Shown here: piece after piece, positions 12,601 to 23,414 of the stretch
Layout: each line of letters opens with the position of its first letter
How positions within the stretch are numbered: the stretch's first letter is position 1
Origin: Albugo candida
Lineage: Eukaryota; Oomycota; Peronosporomycetes; Albuginales
Direction of reading: 5' to 3'
NCBI GenBank assembly: GCA_040437565.1
Contig: JBDOQK010000042.1
Location: 186,001 to 250,000 of the forward strand
Length of the DNA: 64,000 nt
Made by a program: the position numbers and the translations under genes
Notes under the pieces: generated by a model
The model's database searches: none
The model's input: the letters and a program-made list of their open reading frames with translations, nothing else
What the model was told of the DNA's origin: nothing

Positions 12601-13100
12601 ACACACGCAAAATGTTTGTACCCTTACTCATGAGACTCGTGAGCGATCGTGAGGATTTAGAGATGAAAACGGAATGGGAGTTGGAAAACGATAACGCAGC
12701 TTCTGTCAAAAGCATTCGCGGGAATGGAAGTGTTTGTGAGGGAGATGGAAGGTTTTTGGAGACACTTCGTATTTGGATTGCGGATCAGTACTGCACCACG
12801 AATCCGTTTGTGGAGCGAAGTATCTCCAAATACCGCGAGCAGTATGATCATTCGACTTTCAAAAGCTTGCCTGACCCAGGCTCACCTCGAGAGACTACTC
12901 ATACCGTTCAAGATAACCTTGAATTTAGTATAGAGCCCTCGGTTACGGTCGACACAATTCCATCAGCTTACCCCTCAGTCAAAGTCCATGACATTTCCTC
13001 AAATTTGCTAGTTGAAGACCCTGATTCTGAGGAACGTAACACAACATTAGGCGCTGCATCTACGCGAACAATTGTTCGGAAACAAAGTTTGAAATTTTAA
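9617..13100 (+). CDS. Coiled-coil protein with ZZ-type zinc finger
   Basis: The gene is split by the N run at 10905-11004, with 675 bp repeated on both sides. Dropping one copy and the Ns leaves one frame of 903 codons (902 residues) and no intron. Residues about 30-130 and 215-300 are rich in heptad-like Glu/Lys/Gln/Leu and predict coiled coils, separated by a Ser/Lys-rich linker. At about residues 622-668 lies C-C-H-Y-C-x2-C-x5-RYEC-x2-C-x6-C-x2-C, followed by His near the end: the ZZ pattern, a two-zinc fold that binds peptides (often histone or N-degron ends) in signalling and autophagy adaptors. The C-terminal 230 residues are unrecognised. The ATG at 9617 opens the frame. Partner and pathway unknown. 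Confidence 0.85.
10230..11679. repeat. Gap-flanking direct duplication, 675 bp (assembly artefact)
   Basis: 10230-10904 recurs as 11005-11679, the copies abutting the N run at 10905-11004 from both sides. Removing 775 bp restores the frame of the ZZ-finger gene. Confidence 0.92.
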
Positions 13101-13271
13101 GGAAATCAACGTACTTTAATAGTTTTATTTCTATATGACGCAATAAATTTGCTTATTACAAAAATCACATCGATGAACACTAACACGGATAATGCGGTTA
13201 TAATAAAGCGTCTCAGTCAAAGTGATTTGGTTGAAGACACACACTCAGGGCGGTTGCAGGATGTTAAGCCA

Positions 13272-14015
13272 TCAAGTAAGATCGGATTCACTATGATTGC
13301 CTGTCGGTTGAGGGGTAACGTAAACCACCGCGTCTTTGAGCTGTGGCGACGTGACCAAAACACCAGACGATATTATCAGACTTTCCTGCAAACTTTCTGC
13401 GGATGTATTTGACCGATTATGAGTCTCTTGAGGAAGCACTGCTACGACGTCTTGATGTTTCACGCCTCGCGTTTTGATCCAATAGGATAAAGTATGTTTA
13501 CGATTTCTGTTATATAATCCACCCGAGAAAATAGGTCGCATATACAGTGACTCAGTTCGAACAGCTGTTTCGTTGAGGTCGTAAGTACGAACGCACATTG
13601 CCTGACGCCATAATAAAGGTGCTAATTTACCAGATTGATGTGACGTACCAGACGGGATGGTCGTGTAATTTCTTTTCCGAAACTCGTTTTCTAGTGTTTT
13701 GGCAACCATTAATGAGAATGCGGTTGGACTGGCGGTTGCGACTGCTAAAAAGCCAGTCATTTCAGTCACGCGAATGAAATCGTTGAATTCAATTGCTGTC
13801 ATACCAAAAGCCGACGCAGACTGAACAACTTCTCCAAAAAGTCTCTTAGTCCCTAAGAAGTACGGAAAGTAACCAAGCACAATGGCAAAAGCGCCGCAAA
13901 TCGAAGAAACTGCAGAGATGATGTAATTAGCTATCTTGTATGCGTGCGTATCGCTGGCGATCTTGCACTCCCAGTCATATTGCGTATCATTTACGATAGT
14001 GATGTACGCACCCAT
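13272..14015 (-). CDS. MGxxx[ST]-family small membrane-associated protein (247 aa)
   Basis: Intact single-exon gene of a family represented three times in this cluster. It begins MGAYIT, matching the N-myristoylation pattern M-G-x3-[ST], then the family block NDT-x3-W-x-C-x5-D-x2-A-x-K-I. Next come two hydrophobic stretches (about residues 27-60 and 80-115), then LLWRQ-x3-C and LYMRPIFSGG near residue 165. No signal peptide is seen. Function is unknown; lipid attachment plus hydrophobic segments suggests the cytosolic face of a membrane (inference). It is convergent with the ZZ-finger gene (171 bp between stops) and divergent from the 14651 gene. A decayed copy lies at 680-1283. Confidence 0.8.
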   Translation of the reverse strand: MGAYITIVNDTQYDWECKIASDTHAYKIANYIISAVSSICGAFAIVLGYFPYFLGTKRLFGEVVQSASAFGMTAIEFNDFIRVTEMTGFLAVATASPTAFSLMVAKTLENEFRKRNYTTIPSGTSHQSGKLAPLLWRQAMCVRTYDLNETAVRTESLYMRPIFSGGLYNRNRKHTLSYWIKTRGVKHQDVVAVLPQETHNRSNTSAESLQESLIISSGVLVTSPQLKDAVVYVTPQPTGNHSESDLT

Positions 14016-14650
14016 ACGATAGAGCTCTTCCAGCAGAAGGAATTGAGAGAATGGGAGGAGTGTGTAATCGGAAAGTCGTCATTTAAATGCAATCTGATCG
14101 AAAAAAGGAAACGTTTGCTGATGTTTGGTTACTCGGGTGAGTCTGTGATGAGGTTTTATTGCATCCCACTCAAGACAGGCAATTGGATGTGTTGCTCTTA
14201 CAATAGCCAATTAAATGGCACAGGAGATACAGCTCATAGCTAGACAGACCAATCAAATAATGGTAAGACTCCGAGTCATGAGTCGCGAGTTTGGATATTG
14301 CTCGTAGTGCGAGTGAGGATGAGAAGATTCTACTTGAGAAAGGAAATTACTGCGTGCAATGAGAAGGTTGCATTTAGTACATGCTACAATTCAATTAATT
14401 ATTCAGGGAGGAGTACAAGGAACATGAATTGGCTCGTGAGAACGCTGAATATCAAGTGTTGATTGGCTGTTTCATAGAAGGGAATCAAATTGAATTGAGA
14501 AAGCAGCTGCTTTTGACGTGTACAGTACTTCTGAAAGTCTTTCAGCATACAGTAGTACTATAAATCGATCGATAGAACGCGATGTGTATAGTATTCCCAA
14601 ATCCAAATTTGCATTGATAACGCCAATTTACCTTTGCAAATAGTATACAA
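14016..14650. promoter_or_regulatory. Shared upstream region of two divergent family genes
   Basis: 635 bp lie between the divergent start codons at 14015 (minus) and 14651 (plus), so both promoters must be here. An ACTATAAATCG element near 14557 is TATA-like and about 90 bp before the plus-strand start. The left 245 bp are also present beside the pseudogene at 680-1283. No further element can be named. Confidence 0.4.
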
Positions 14651-15316
14651 ATGGGTGCATATTTAACGATACAAAATGACACACCGAATACGTGGCGTTG
14701 TATGCTAAGTACAGATCAAAAAGCTTTGAAAATTGGATTCATGGTAGCAGCTGGAATCGCATCGTTTAGCACAGCTACAGGTATCTGGGGTGCTTACCTT
14801 CCAACTCTGTTGGGATTGCGACAAGCGGCTGGGACGGAATTAGTTTTTGGAGGTGTCACTGTGCAAACTTTCAAGAGGATTGCTAGTTCTGTGGAGAGTT
14901 ATGGATTCTTGCTCGCATCAGCTGGCTCGGTGACGGCTTTCACTACTAATCTGATTCGCCTACTGCAAGAAGAGTATATCAAACACGACTATGTCGAAAT
15001 CCCAGTGAATGGCTCACATCGATGGGGTAAGATGCCTCAGTTAGCGTGGCGACAAGCAGCTTGTGTCCGCAGTTTCAGGCTCAACAATTCTGCGATTCGA
15101 AGTGAGACTCTATACATGCGTCCCATTTTTAGTGGCTCGTTCTTCACTCAGCAGCGCAATCTAGATCATAGCATCGCTCATTGGCTCAATAAACGGAATC
15201 CCGAAATAACTGATATCGTCGCACGACCACATGCTGATAAAAGATTGCAAGAAGATCGCAGTCAAAACTTGAAAGCAAAGCCAAACAATGACACTGGCAC
15301 TGTGCTATTTAACTAG
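14651..15316 (+). CDS. MGxxx[ST]-family small membrane-associated protein (221 aa)
   Basis: Intact single-exon gene. It starts MGAYLTIQNDT, with a myristoylation-type N-terminus, then W-R-C, D-x2-ALKIG, a hydrophobic stretch about residues 28-60, a second about 82-105, RWGKMPQLAWRQAACVR near 118-134, and LYMRPIFSGS near 152-161. The tail is hydrophilic. Residue spacing matches the 13272 and 16650 genes, and the three differ enough to be old paralogues, not assembly copies. Function unknown. Part of its 3' end (from 15124) is repeated after the N run at 16056-16155; that repeat is an artefact. Confidence 0.8.
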   Translation: MGAYLTIQNDTPNTWRCMLSTDQKALKIGFMVAAGIASFSTATGIWGAYLPTLLGLRQAAGTELVFGGVTVQTFKRIASSVESYGFLLASAGSVTAFTTNLIRLLQEEYIKHDYVEIPVNGSHRWGKMPQLAWRQAACVRSFRLNNSAIRSETLYMRPIFSGSFFTQQRNLDHSIAHWLNKRNPEITDIVARPHADKRLQEDRSQNLKAKPNNDTGTVLFN

Positions 15317-17087
15317 CTTACATTCGATAATATTTTAATTACAAACGTAGTCATGAGTAAAGCAATTATAGAATTCTTGAAAATGATTGGGTCGTGAGAC
15401 GACTGAATGATCCAATCGTGGAAAAGTATGGATGCACGCGCGTAGAAAAGGCCAATCAGATACAACTGATTTATCACGCGACCAAACCGTAGCACTATTG
15501 CTTGATTTTCGACATAATGTACTACTGCAATTTAAAGAATGCTACTTTTGATCACCATTTAATTCACTCGATACATTGCTACTTCTTCATTTCACACATC
15601 AAATCGCTAGAAAATCTATGGGTACATCTTTGTCTCTCTTGAACGACACGGTGGAAGACTGGCGGTGCACCGTGACCGCTGATGTATTGGCGCTCAAAGT
15701 CGGTTACTTAGTGGTAGCAGGAATGGCCGCAACGGCCGGACTTATCGGAACAATTAGTTCCGCCACACCATTTCTTCTAGACATACGGTCCGCTTTGCCT
15801 GATTCTCTCACTATCGGAGGGTACACGGTCAGAGCTGTCAAATCATTCGTTAAAACGACCGAGATTGGCGGGTTTATGTTTGCAGCTTCTACCGGGCTAC
15901 CCGCATTCGGGATTTCGATCATGGCGAGCCTAGCAGACGAATTATCGAAACAAGGATATGTGAACATAAAATCAGGACATTATTCAACATGGAAAACATC
16001 ACCGTTATTGTGGAGACAAGGTACATGTATTCTGGATTATGAGCTCAATTCGACTNNNNNNNNNNNNNNNNNNNNNNNNNNNNNNNNNNNNNNNNNNNNN
16101 NNNNNNNNNNNNNNNNNNNNNNNNNNNNNNNNNNNNNNNNNNNNNNNNNNNNNNNCATTTTTAGTGGCTCGTTCTTCACTCAGCAGCGCAATCTAGATCA
16201 TAGCATCGCTCATTGGCTCAATAAACGGAATCCCGAAATAACTGATATCGTCGCACGACCACATGCTGATAAAAGATTGCAAGAAGATCGCAGTCAAAAC
16301 TTGAAAGCAAAGCCAAACAATGACACTGGCACTGTGCTATTTAACTAGCTTACATTCGATAATATTTTAATTACAAACGTAGTCATGAGTAAAGCAATTA
16401 TAGAATTCTTGAAAATGATTGGGTCGTGAGACGACTGAATGATCCAATCGTGGAAAAGTATGGATGCACGCGCGTAGAAAAGGCCAATCAGATACAACTG
16501 ATTTATCACGCGACCAAACCGTAGCACTATTGCTTGATTTTCGACATAATGTACTACTGCAATTTAAAGAATGCTACTTTTGATCACCATTTAATTCACT
16601 CGATACATTGCTACTTCTTCATTTCACACATCAAATCGCTAGAAAATCTATGGGTACATCTTTGTCTCTCTTGAACGACACGGTGGAAGACTGGCGGTGC
16701 ACCGTGACCGCTGATGTATTGGCGCTCAAAGTCGGTTACTTAGTGGTAGCAGGAATGGCCGCAACGGCCGGACTTATCGGAACAATTAGTTCCGCCACAC
16801 CATTTCTTCTAGACATACGGTCCGCTTTGCCTGATTCTCTCACTATCGGAGGGTACACGGTCAGAGCTGTCAAATCATTCGTTAAAACGACCGAGATTGG
16901 CGGGTTTATGTTTGCAGCTTCTACCGGGCTACCCGCATTCGGGATTTCGATCATGGCGAGCCTAGCAGACGAATTATCGAAACAAGGATATGTGAACATA
17001 AAATCAGGACATTATTCAACATGGAAAACATCACCGTTATTGTGGAGACAAGGTACATGTATTCTGGATTATGAGCTCAATTCGACT
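15124..17087. repeat. Gap-flanking direct duplication, 932 bp (assembly artefact)
   Basis: 15124-16055 recurs as 16156-17087 around the N run at 16056-16155. It covers the 3' end of the 14651 gene, the spacer and the first 438 bp of the next gene. Partial frames at 15618-16055 and 16156-16348 are therefore not extra genes. Confidence 0.92.
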
Positions 17088-17303
17088 GCTGTGCGGACTG
17101 AAACGCTTTACATGCGTCCCATATTCAGTGGCGGTATATTTGAACGCAATCGCGTCCATCGGATATCTTTCTGGATTAATAAGCATGGGACACGCGTCGA
17201 GGATGTCGTTGCATTAGTCACAAACGTACTACCTTCGGAGGACAACGCAAACGCTACGATTTTGCCATCACAAAATAGTAACGGTTCCACCACCCTTACC
17301 TAA
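16650..17303 (+). CDS. MGxxx[ST]-family small membrane-associated protein (217 aa)
   Basis: Complete copy of the third family member; 15618-16055 is the same gene cut by the gap. The frame is open further upstream only through a TTG, and the ATG at 16650 gives MGTSLSLLNDT, aligned with the starts of its two neighbours, so this start is chosen. Family marks: NDT-x3-W-R-C, D-x2-ALKVG, hydrophobic segments about residues 27-55 and 80-105, LLWRQGTC, LYMRPIFSGG, and a Ser/Asn/Thr-rich tail. Function unknown. The cluster (one minus, two plus genes within about 3 kb after removing the artefact) suggests local duplication. Confidence 0.8.
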   Translation: MGTSLSLLNDTVEDWRCTVTADVLALKVGYLVVAGMAATAGLIGTISSATPFLLDIRSALPDSLTIGGYTVRAVKSFVKTTEIGGFMFAASTGLPAFGISIMASLADELSKQGYVNIKSGHYSTWKTSPLLWRQGTCILDYELNSTAVRTETLYMRPIFSGGIFERNRVHRISFWINKHGTRVEDVVALVTNVLPSEDNANATILPSQNSNGSTTLT

Positions 17304-17511
17304 TCTATAATCAATTGTAACACACACGACCATTATGTGTCCACACTAATCAATTNNNNNNNNNNNNNNNNNNNNNNNNNNNNNNNNNNNNNNNNNNNNN
17401 NNNNNNNNNNNNNNNNNNNNNNNNNNNNNNNNNNNNNNNNNNNNNNNNNNNNNNNCTAATCTATAATCAATTGTAACACACACGACCATTATGTGTCCAC
17501 ACTAATCAATT
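17300..17511. repeat. Gap-flanking direct duplication, 56 bp (assembly artefact)
   Basis: 17300-17355 equals 17456-17511 on either side of the N run at 17356-17455. The short overlap lies just past the stop of the 16650 gene. Confidence 0.9.
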
Positions 17512-17776
17512 ACCAGACTTCCAAGAAGTTCCATCATATGCTGTATTGCTTCTCTTTTACCACACTGAGAGTAACAGCAAGTCACATGTTCATTACCAAC
17601 CACCCTGCCCCCAACAGAGTATTCAGATTATGTATAATAGACGTTTACGTCGTGTTTATTGACTACATTACTTCGTGTTGCAAACACGTAATCCCTTCAA
17701 GAACTCTTCGCTATTGGATCATTCACGAATTTGAGTTGCACGCTCCAATTATATCAAAGAATAGTACCGTTCCGAT

Positions 17777-19126
17777 ATGAAATACGACGCACTTAACCAA
17801 TTCGCGTTTCGTAGACGCAGTGGACTCGCTCCAAACGACAACAAACCTACAATCACTATGAAGACGTTTTTCGGCACCGTTGGCTCACCAATCAAAATGT
17901 CCAAAGTCGCGTGCGTTGAGTTCGATGAGCCAATGCACTCGCCGGTACATTCGAAACGAACTTATCAGAGGAACAGTTTGCCGGATGTTCGCTCAATGGA
18001 AATCCCAATGGAAAAAGGAGATAATGTGGCGGTGAACGAGGAGAACGCTGACGATATTCCAACTATACGTAATCCCAACCGTCACCTGGATGCCAAGATA
18101 TCGCCGGAATATATCGGAAAGCCTGCAAAACCTATGGAGCAGCTCAAGCTCGATGGTGCCAAAAAGGCCCAAATTCCTCGTTTTATCTCACCATGGTTTC
18201 ACGAAGGAGGCAAAGATAATCACAGGATCAAAGAACCACGTCTACATCTACTACATGCACAGTCTCCAGCAGCACATAGTCAGAGTATTCCACTCGCTGA
18301 TTTAGAGCTAGGTCGAGTGATCGGGCAAGGAGCCTTTGGCAAAGTTCATGAAGGCCGATGGCGTGGACGTGCTGTCGCAATCAAACTATTAATATGTCAG
18401 GATTTACGTCATGACATCTTGCGGGAACTGGAATCGGAAGTGAAGATTATGAGTGTGTTACGTCATCCGAATATATGTCGGCTCCTTGGAGCGTGTATGG
18501 AACCTCAACATCGCGCGCTTGTGGTCGAATTATCTCAACGCGGATCGTTATGGAGCGTTCTACGCAACAGTCGAAGGTCGCTGACGCTTGATATGCGCAC
18601 GCGCTTTTTATACGACACAGTCAAAGGAATGAGTTACTTGCACCATTTTGAGCGTCCCATTCTTCATCGCGACCTAAAGTCACCGAATTTATTGGTCGAT
18701 GCGAATTATACTATAAAGTTATCGGATTTTGGGTTGGCTCGCGTGAAAGCGCACGTACAAACTATGACAGGTAATTGTGGTACGGTTCAATGGATGGCGC
18801 CAGAAGTGTTGGGACATCAAAAGTATACGGAAAAAGCGGATGTGTTCTCATTTGCTGTTGTTATATGGGAAGTGATGACAGGGCGATGTCCTTATGACGG
18901 TATGTCCCAAATTCATGTCGCGCTTGGTGTGTTGAATCGGAATTTACGTCCCAGTATACCTCGAGATTGTCCACCTTTTTTTGCCCGATTGATGAAGTCT
19001 TGCTGGAATAGACAGCCAGAATTACGACCATCGTTTCCGCATATTGTTAGCGCGTTTCGTTCATATCAGTCGAAATTGATGCATCAAGACGTCAGGCTCC
19101 ACATGAAGAACGGCGCTCAAAGTTGA
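17777..19126 (+). CDS. TKL-type protein kinase (449 aa)
   Basis: Single-exon gene with an N-terminal region of about 170 residues without known domain, followed by a complete kinase domain. Visible features: glycine loop GQGAFG (183-188), catalytic lysine in VAIK (Lys203), HRDLKSPN with Asp299, DFGLAR with Asp317, and GTVQWMAPEV before subdomain IX. HRDLKSPN together with the GTVQWMAPE segment is typical of the tyrosine-kinase-like (Raf/MLK-like) group, which phosphorylates Ser/Thr and is expanded in oomycetes. All catalytic residues are present, so it should be active. The ATG at 17777 opens the frame. Substrate unknown; it probably acts in a cytosolic signalling cascade. Confidence 0.9.
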   Translation: MKYDALNQFAFRRRSGLAPNDNKPTITMKTFFGTVGSPIKMSKVACVEFDEPMHSPVHSKRTYQRNSLPDVRSMEIPMEKGDNVAVNEENADDIPTIRNPNRHLDAKISPEYIGKPAKPMEQLKLDGAKKAQIPRFISPWFHEGGKDNHRIKEPRLHLLHAQSPAAHSQSIPLADLELGRVIGQGAFGKVHEGRWRGRAVAIKLLICQDLRHDILRELESEVKIMSVLRHPNICRLLGACMEPQHRALVVELSQRGSLWSVLRNSRRSLTLDMRTRFLYDTVKGMSYLHHFERPILHRDLKSPNLLVDANYTIKLSDFGLARVKAHVQTMTGNCGTVQWMAPEVLGHQKYTEKADVFSFAVVIWEVMTGRCPYDGMSQIHVALGVLNRNLRPSIPRDCPPFFARLMKSCWNRQPELRPSFPHIVSAFRSYQSKLMHQDVRLHMKNGAQS

Positions 19127-20786
19127 AGTTCAGGCTTATGATAGAGCAGGTAGATTGACTTTGTGTATACGCGTGAATGATGTATAGCTGACGTGTATGT
19201 TTATCGTCTGGGTAACCTAGTTCAAATGAATTCTTCCCACAATTAATTATGTATTAGAATCGAAACACCCAGATTGGACGAACAAGTGCAACCTCACTTG
19301 ACCATTACCTCCCTCATTTCATAGACATGTTCTCTAATATTATAGCGACATAATCGGTCGCGAATTAGGGAATCGACATCTAAAATTAGGGTAAACATAC
19401 CCAATCTCGTGTGATGATGAAGGAATGCAATAAAAAACTAGACTTGGTACTAATTTATGACGTAGAAGAGGTGCTTGGCCATTTATTTGGTAAATGATCA
19501 CATCGCGTTACGTAAGAGCAACGATCCCAGCAACAGAGCTATAGAGGCGTGACTCCATTCACCTTGAAAGTATCGTGTTATCACGATGAAGGCGCTTTGA
19601 AGCCGGGGCCATGATAGAATACACCTATTTGCAGTCATAAATGCAAGCTCCCTATCGGTGATTATTGCCTTCAAAGCAGAAGAATGTGAGAAGTGGGGTT
19701 ATACCACTCATTATACAGCTGAGGTATACGAAAAGCGCTTCGTAACAAGTCAAATGTCAAGGAAAGCGTCAGGGTACGTGGGACGCGCAATGAACAGGCT
19801 TCTGTATCATCAACACAGTATCGACCGGGGGAGTCAGAATGTCTAATTCATCTAAGGAGCTATCTTCATGTCCATGAAGATTTCTTCATTGAATTGCGGC
19901 CTTGTGACTTTGTCGATATGTGTGTATTATTATACGTATACTAAACAATTTCACTCAAACTTTGGAGAGAGGAAACTCTAACGAGTAAATAAGTTGAGAG
20001 TGTGGATTTGTGGTTTCCTTTACGTACAGAGTGTACTTGAAATACACTCAACGTCCCGTCGTTCAGATTAGAGTTCAGATTCGAAGGGAGTGAGGCACAC
20101 AACCTAATTCTCAAGATCGAAAACTGCTACACCCTAACCTGAACTGAGTAAAAGATTTCTATTACTTAATTGCGTCTCCTCCTTTCTTGAGTAGGCCGGC
20201 TGAAAGCGCTTGCGATACCGCAAGTACATGGTTATGATTGAGCGCACGGACCCCCTGCCGGAGGTCGTTAGTTCGATCCCAGGCAGTGTGGGCAGCGGTT
20301 TGAGCCCACCCAAGCAATAAGCTTGGAAAATATCTGCCTCCCAGGGATTGAAGTCAGACTTAAGTGATATTCACACGGTCAGGGGCTTATGATAGGATAA
20401 GGAAGGTAGTCAAAGAACCAGATAAACAGTGTAATGAAATCCTTGACAAAGTACATGTTATGATTCCAATGGCGGGATGCTGAGCACAGTGGTACACGGC
20501 TTGTAGGCAGGTCAACCAGCCTCATTTAAGGTGCAACAATAAATAACTCACAGATCGCTTTATTTCCCACCCAAAATCTATTCCTACTCCAAGATGACTC
20601 AAAGACCCAAGATAATTGCGTCTTTCTTTCTGCATAGGCAACCTATTTCTCTCAGTCATTTTATTATCCTCAACCCACGCGGTTGAATGAAGGAAATCAA
20701 AGAAATCATCTCCTTTCTGCATGCAGTATCCTCACTGTAAAGCTATAAACATCCCTCTTACACTTTACTTTCAACCCAAACCGAAG
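19127..20786. other. 1.66 kb spacer with a possible SINE
   Basis: Between the plus-strand kinase and the minus-strand MATE gene (convergent). The open frame at 19658-19846 has no features. A tRNA-like block lies at about 20195-20350 (separate entry). Nothing else is recognised. Confidence 0.4.
20195..20350 (+). repeat. Possible tRNA-derived SINE fragment
   Basis: The stretch contains GTTCGATCCC at about 20271, close to the polymerase III B box, with GC-rich, hairpin-capable sequence upstream (CTTGCGATACCGCAAG near 20209). A cloverleaf cannot be folded cleanly and the A box is poor, so it is not called a tRNA gene. No second copy was found in this window. Confidence 0.25.
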
Positions 20787-22639
20787 TTAATGTGCGGCAA
20801 TGCGATCTCCGGCCTCGGCGGATAAGCGCCTCCAATCTGTGCGTGCGAGCATCCACGAGCAGCTTACAAAGGCAATACTCATTCCAACTCCGAATCCGAC
20901 CCATAAACCACTCACGCCCAAGTTACCTTTGAATGCCAATAAAGCTGCGATCGGAAGCCCAATGAGGTAGTACGAGATTGCATTCACTAATGCAGCGATA
21001 TTCTGACGTCCTGCTCCACGATAAATACCTTGAATCACACAATTGAGACCGTCCATTACAGCGTACCAAACAAACACTAAGAGCGCGTTACTCGCTTCCG
21101 AGACACTCTCTTGGTCATTTATCAGAATCAGAGGAATATAACTTCGAAATAGGACACAAAGTACGCCCATCAAACATCCAAGTACCAACACACTATACAA
21201 GGAGATACGAGCCACTAATTTGGCAAGTTGAGGCATTCCGGCGCCTAATGCGTTCCCGACTCGAACATTTGCCGAGACACCGACACCGAGGTACAGCATG
21301 AATGTGAAAGACGCTACATTCATCAGTACGGTTTGCACACTGACAGCGACGACTTCGTTCGGAAGAAGACCTGACATCAGCGCTAAAACTTCGTAGGCCC
21401 ACCATTCCATCGCCATCATCAAAAAGCCTGGGACCCCAAGCCGCAAGAAGAGAGGCACTCGATTGATGGCTTGACGGATGTCCCATCCTGACCACCACTG
21501 GCGATATTTTTCGTTCCAAAGGAATAGTGGAGTCATACAAATTGGCATTGTGATGTATCCTAGTGTACGTGAGACCGCAGCACCATAAAATCCTAAACTT
21601 GTGTGGTACGTCAAGATATATCCCATGGTAATGTTGACTATATTGCCAATAATTGCAATAATGACCAGAGGACGAACCAAATGTTGCGATTGTAATACCT
21701 TTCGAAACATTTCATACAAAAATAGAAACGGAATCCCAATCACTGTGATTCTTGAGAAATTGCCTGAAAACTCGGCGACTTGGTCATTTTGCCCCATAAG
21801 CTTCAAGAAATAGCCAGCATACCAATTCATAATGAAAATGGGTAGGAGGCACGACCCGACGACCAATAATGCGGATTGGAAGTAAATTCCCATTCTTTGA
21901 ACGCGATTAGCGCCATACGCTTGCGAGCACAGTGTATCAAGTCCTGAAGTGAGTCCAAAGCCAATGGATAACGAGGAAATATTCGTAAACTATTGAGGAT
22001 CAAAGTGAGGTATAGAAAGCTGTTAGCTGTGTGGAGGGAAAATACCATGCTGGATAGTGTCGCTGCGTCCACGTAGTACTTTGTGTAGGGAGAGTCAACA
22101 TGGCCGACCAAAATGACGACTGTCACGCCCGGAAGGTACTCGAGGATGTATGTGCTCATCTAGGATAAAAAGGTGAGAAGTATAAGGTATTAGAGTTTAA
22201 CATATACCACAGGATAAAATAGTGAAATCAATTTGCGAAACTCCTGGTTCCAATTGGGTGTGGTTTCCAGGTCTTCTCGTTCGTACAGTGATTTCTCAAC
22301 ATCGTAAAGTAGAGAGAAATTGCTGCTACTATGACGACCTATGAGTGGAGAATTCATTCCTTCGTATTCCAAACAAGCTTTCTCTATTTGGTCGGTCTCA
22401 TCATTGACAGTGCGTGCTTCATTGCTTGGATGCTGTAGCGGTGTCCTCTCGGAAGGATCAATCGACATAGTAATTCTGCAATGTATTAGGTACCACAGTG
22501 TATCTAATCCTAGGGGTTGCTCAAGCATTGTATGCTTGGTTCTTTCGGTATCGTACACCACATTTTCGTTGGTTTTATGTATAATCTCTGGTAGGTTTCT
22601 ATCTGCGGTACCTTTGAATTCCGATTCACGTGGTGGCAC
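20787..22639 (-). CDS. MATE-family multidrug/toxin exporter (582 aa, three exons)
   Basis: Inferred exons: 22639-22208, 22159-22046, 21989-20787, joined across introns of 48 nt (GTATATG...CCTAG) and 56 nt (GTATTTT...AATAG), both in phase 0. The splice restores LISLFYPV-MSTYILEYLPG, then LSSM-FTNISS, then LTSGLDTLCSQAYGA, the last being the classic MATE signature after helix 2. About 130 hydrophilic N-terminal residues precede twelve predicted membrane helices. MATE proteins export cationic or organic compounds with H+ or Na+ antiport, at the plasma or vacuolar membrane. Substrate cannot be told. Without splicing only a 368-residue fragment would be seen. The exact start of exon 1 is less certain than the core. 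Confidence 0.88.
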
Positions 22640-23414
22640 AAGCTTCTACGTGGTCAATGCAAGTATACATAAATGTTGGACCGAATGTTGTATAATTGAT
22701 AGCATGGTTTCTATCTCTTCGTTAAGAATTTTTAAAAGCATCAATTCACGTGAATTGCATCTTAAATCTGATAGTTCCATACAAGCTTTTCGACTGCAAG
22801 AATGTACAGAGTACAAATCTCAAGTAGGTTCGGCAACCATCCGGTCAGCTCAACTTGGTGTGTAAAGGTTGAGAGTGAAGTACTAAGTGGCAAACGGAGC
22901 GCCTTGTCCTTTTCAGTTATGATAAAATGAATGACAGAGTCAACCGGTTTATAACTACTTGAGAGGTATGCGTAACTCATTTCTATTAAGTTGGAATATT
23001 GGTGTTTGTACGCTCCACTGAATAATACAGAACAAGTGCACATATATTCGCTAGTTGACTATTTTCATCAGTATTACCCAAATAGAGTCAACTCAATGTT
23101 ACATTCCAGTACTACACTTACGCACCATAACTCAACTAGGCTCTATTATAATAGTATAGTCATCATTCTCTGATGCATGGGGACTGAGTTTTGGGCACTA
23201 TATCGGTACGAGTATAACCTCTACATATTAATCAACGTCACATGCAGAGAACTTTTTAATATACGCTTGAAGAACTACCGATAACACTATTTTCGTCTGA
23301 CAGCTAAAGCCCTCTATTCCTGCTGCAGATCATAGGATAGAGAGAGCACTCACACAACCGCCGAGGTATTGGCTGAGTTAAGGTGACAACAGTTGATTGG
23401 GTATAAATCGCCTA
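22640..23414. promoter_or_regulatory. Intergenic region between divergent MATE and PIG-A genes
   Basis: Both flanking genes start from this 775 bp region, so their promoters lie here. GGTATAAATCG sits only about 15 bp before the PIG-A ATG, too close to be a normal TATA box. No other motif is named; the open frame on the plus strand at 22341-22865 is an antisense shadow of the MATE exon. Confidence 0.35.

Noticed and set aside
15576-16196. Apparent fourth member of the MGxxx[ST] family
   Set aside because: Identical to the 16650 gene and cut by the gap; it is the left copy of a 932-bp contig overlap.
20195-20290. Functional tRNA gene
   Set aside because: A B-box-like sequence is present but no cloverleaf with acceptor pairing can be drawn.
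22341-22865. 174-codon plus-strand frame
   Set aside because: It runs antisense to MATE exon 1, which is supported by splicing and family motifs.
23397-23414. TTG start for PIG-A
   Set aside because: TTG initiation is not expected; the ATG at 23415 leaves the conserved domain complete.
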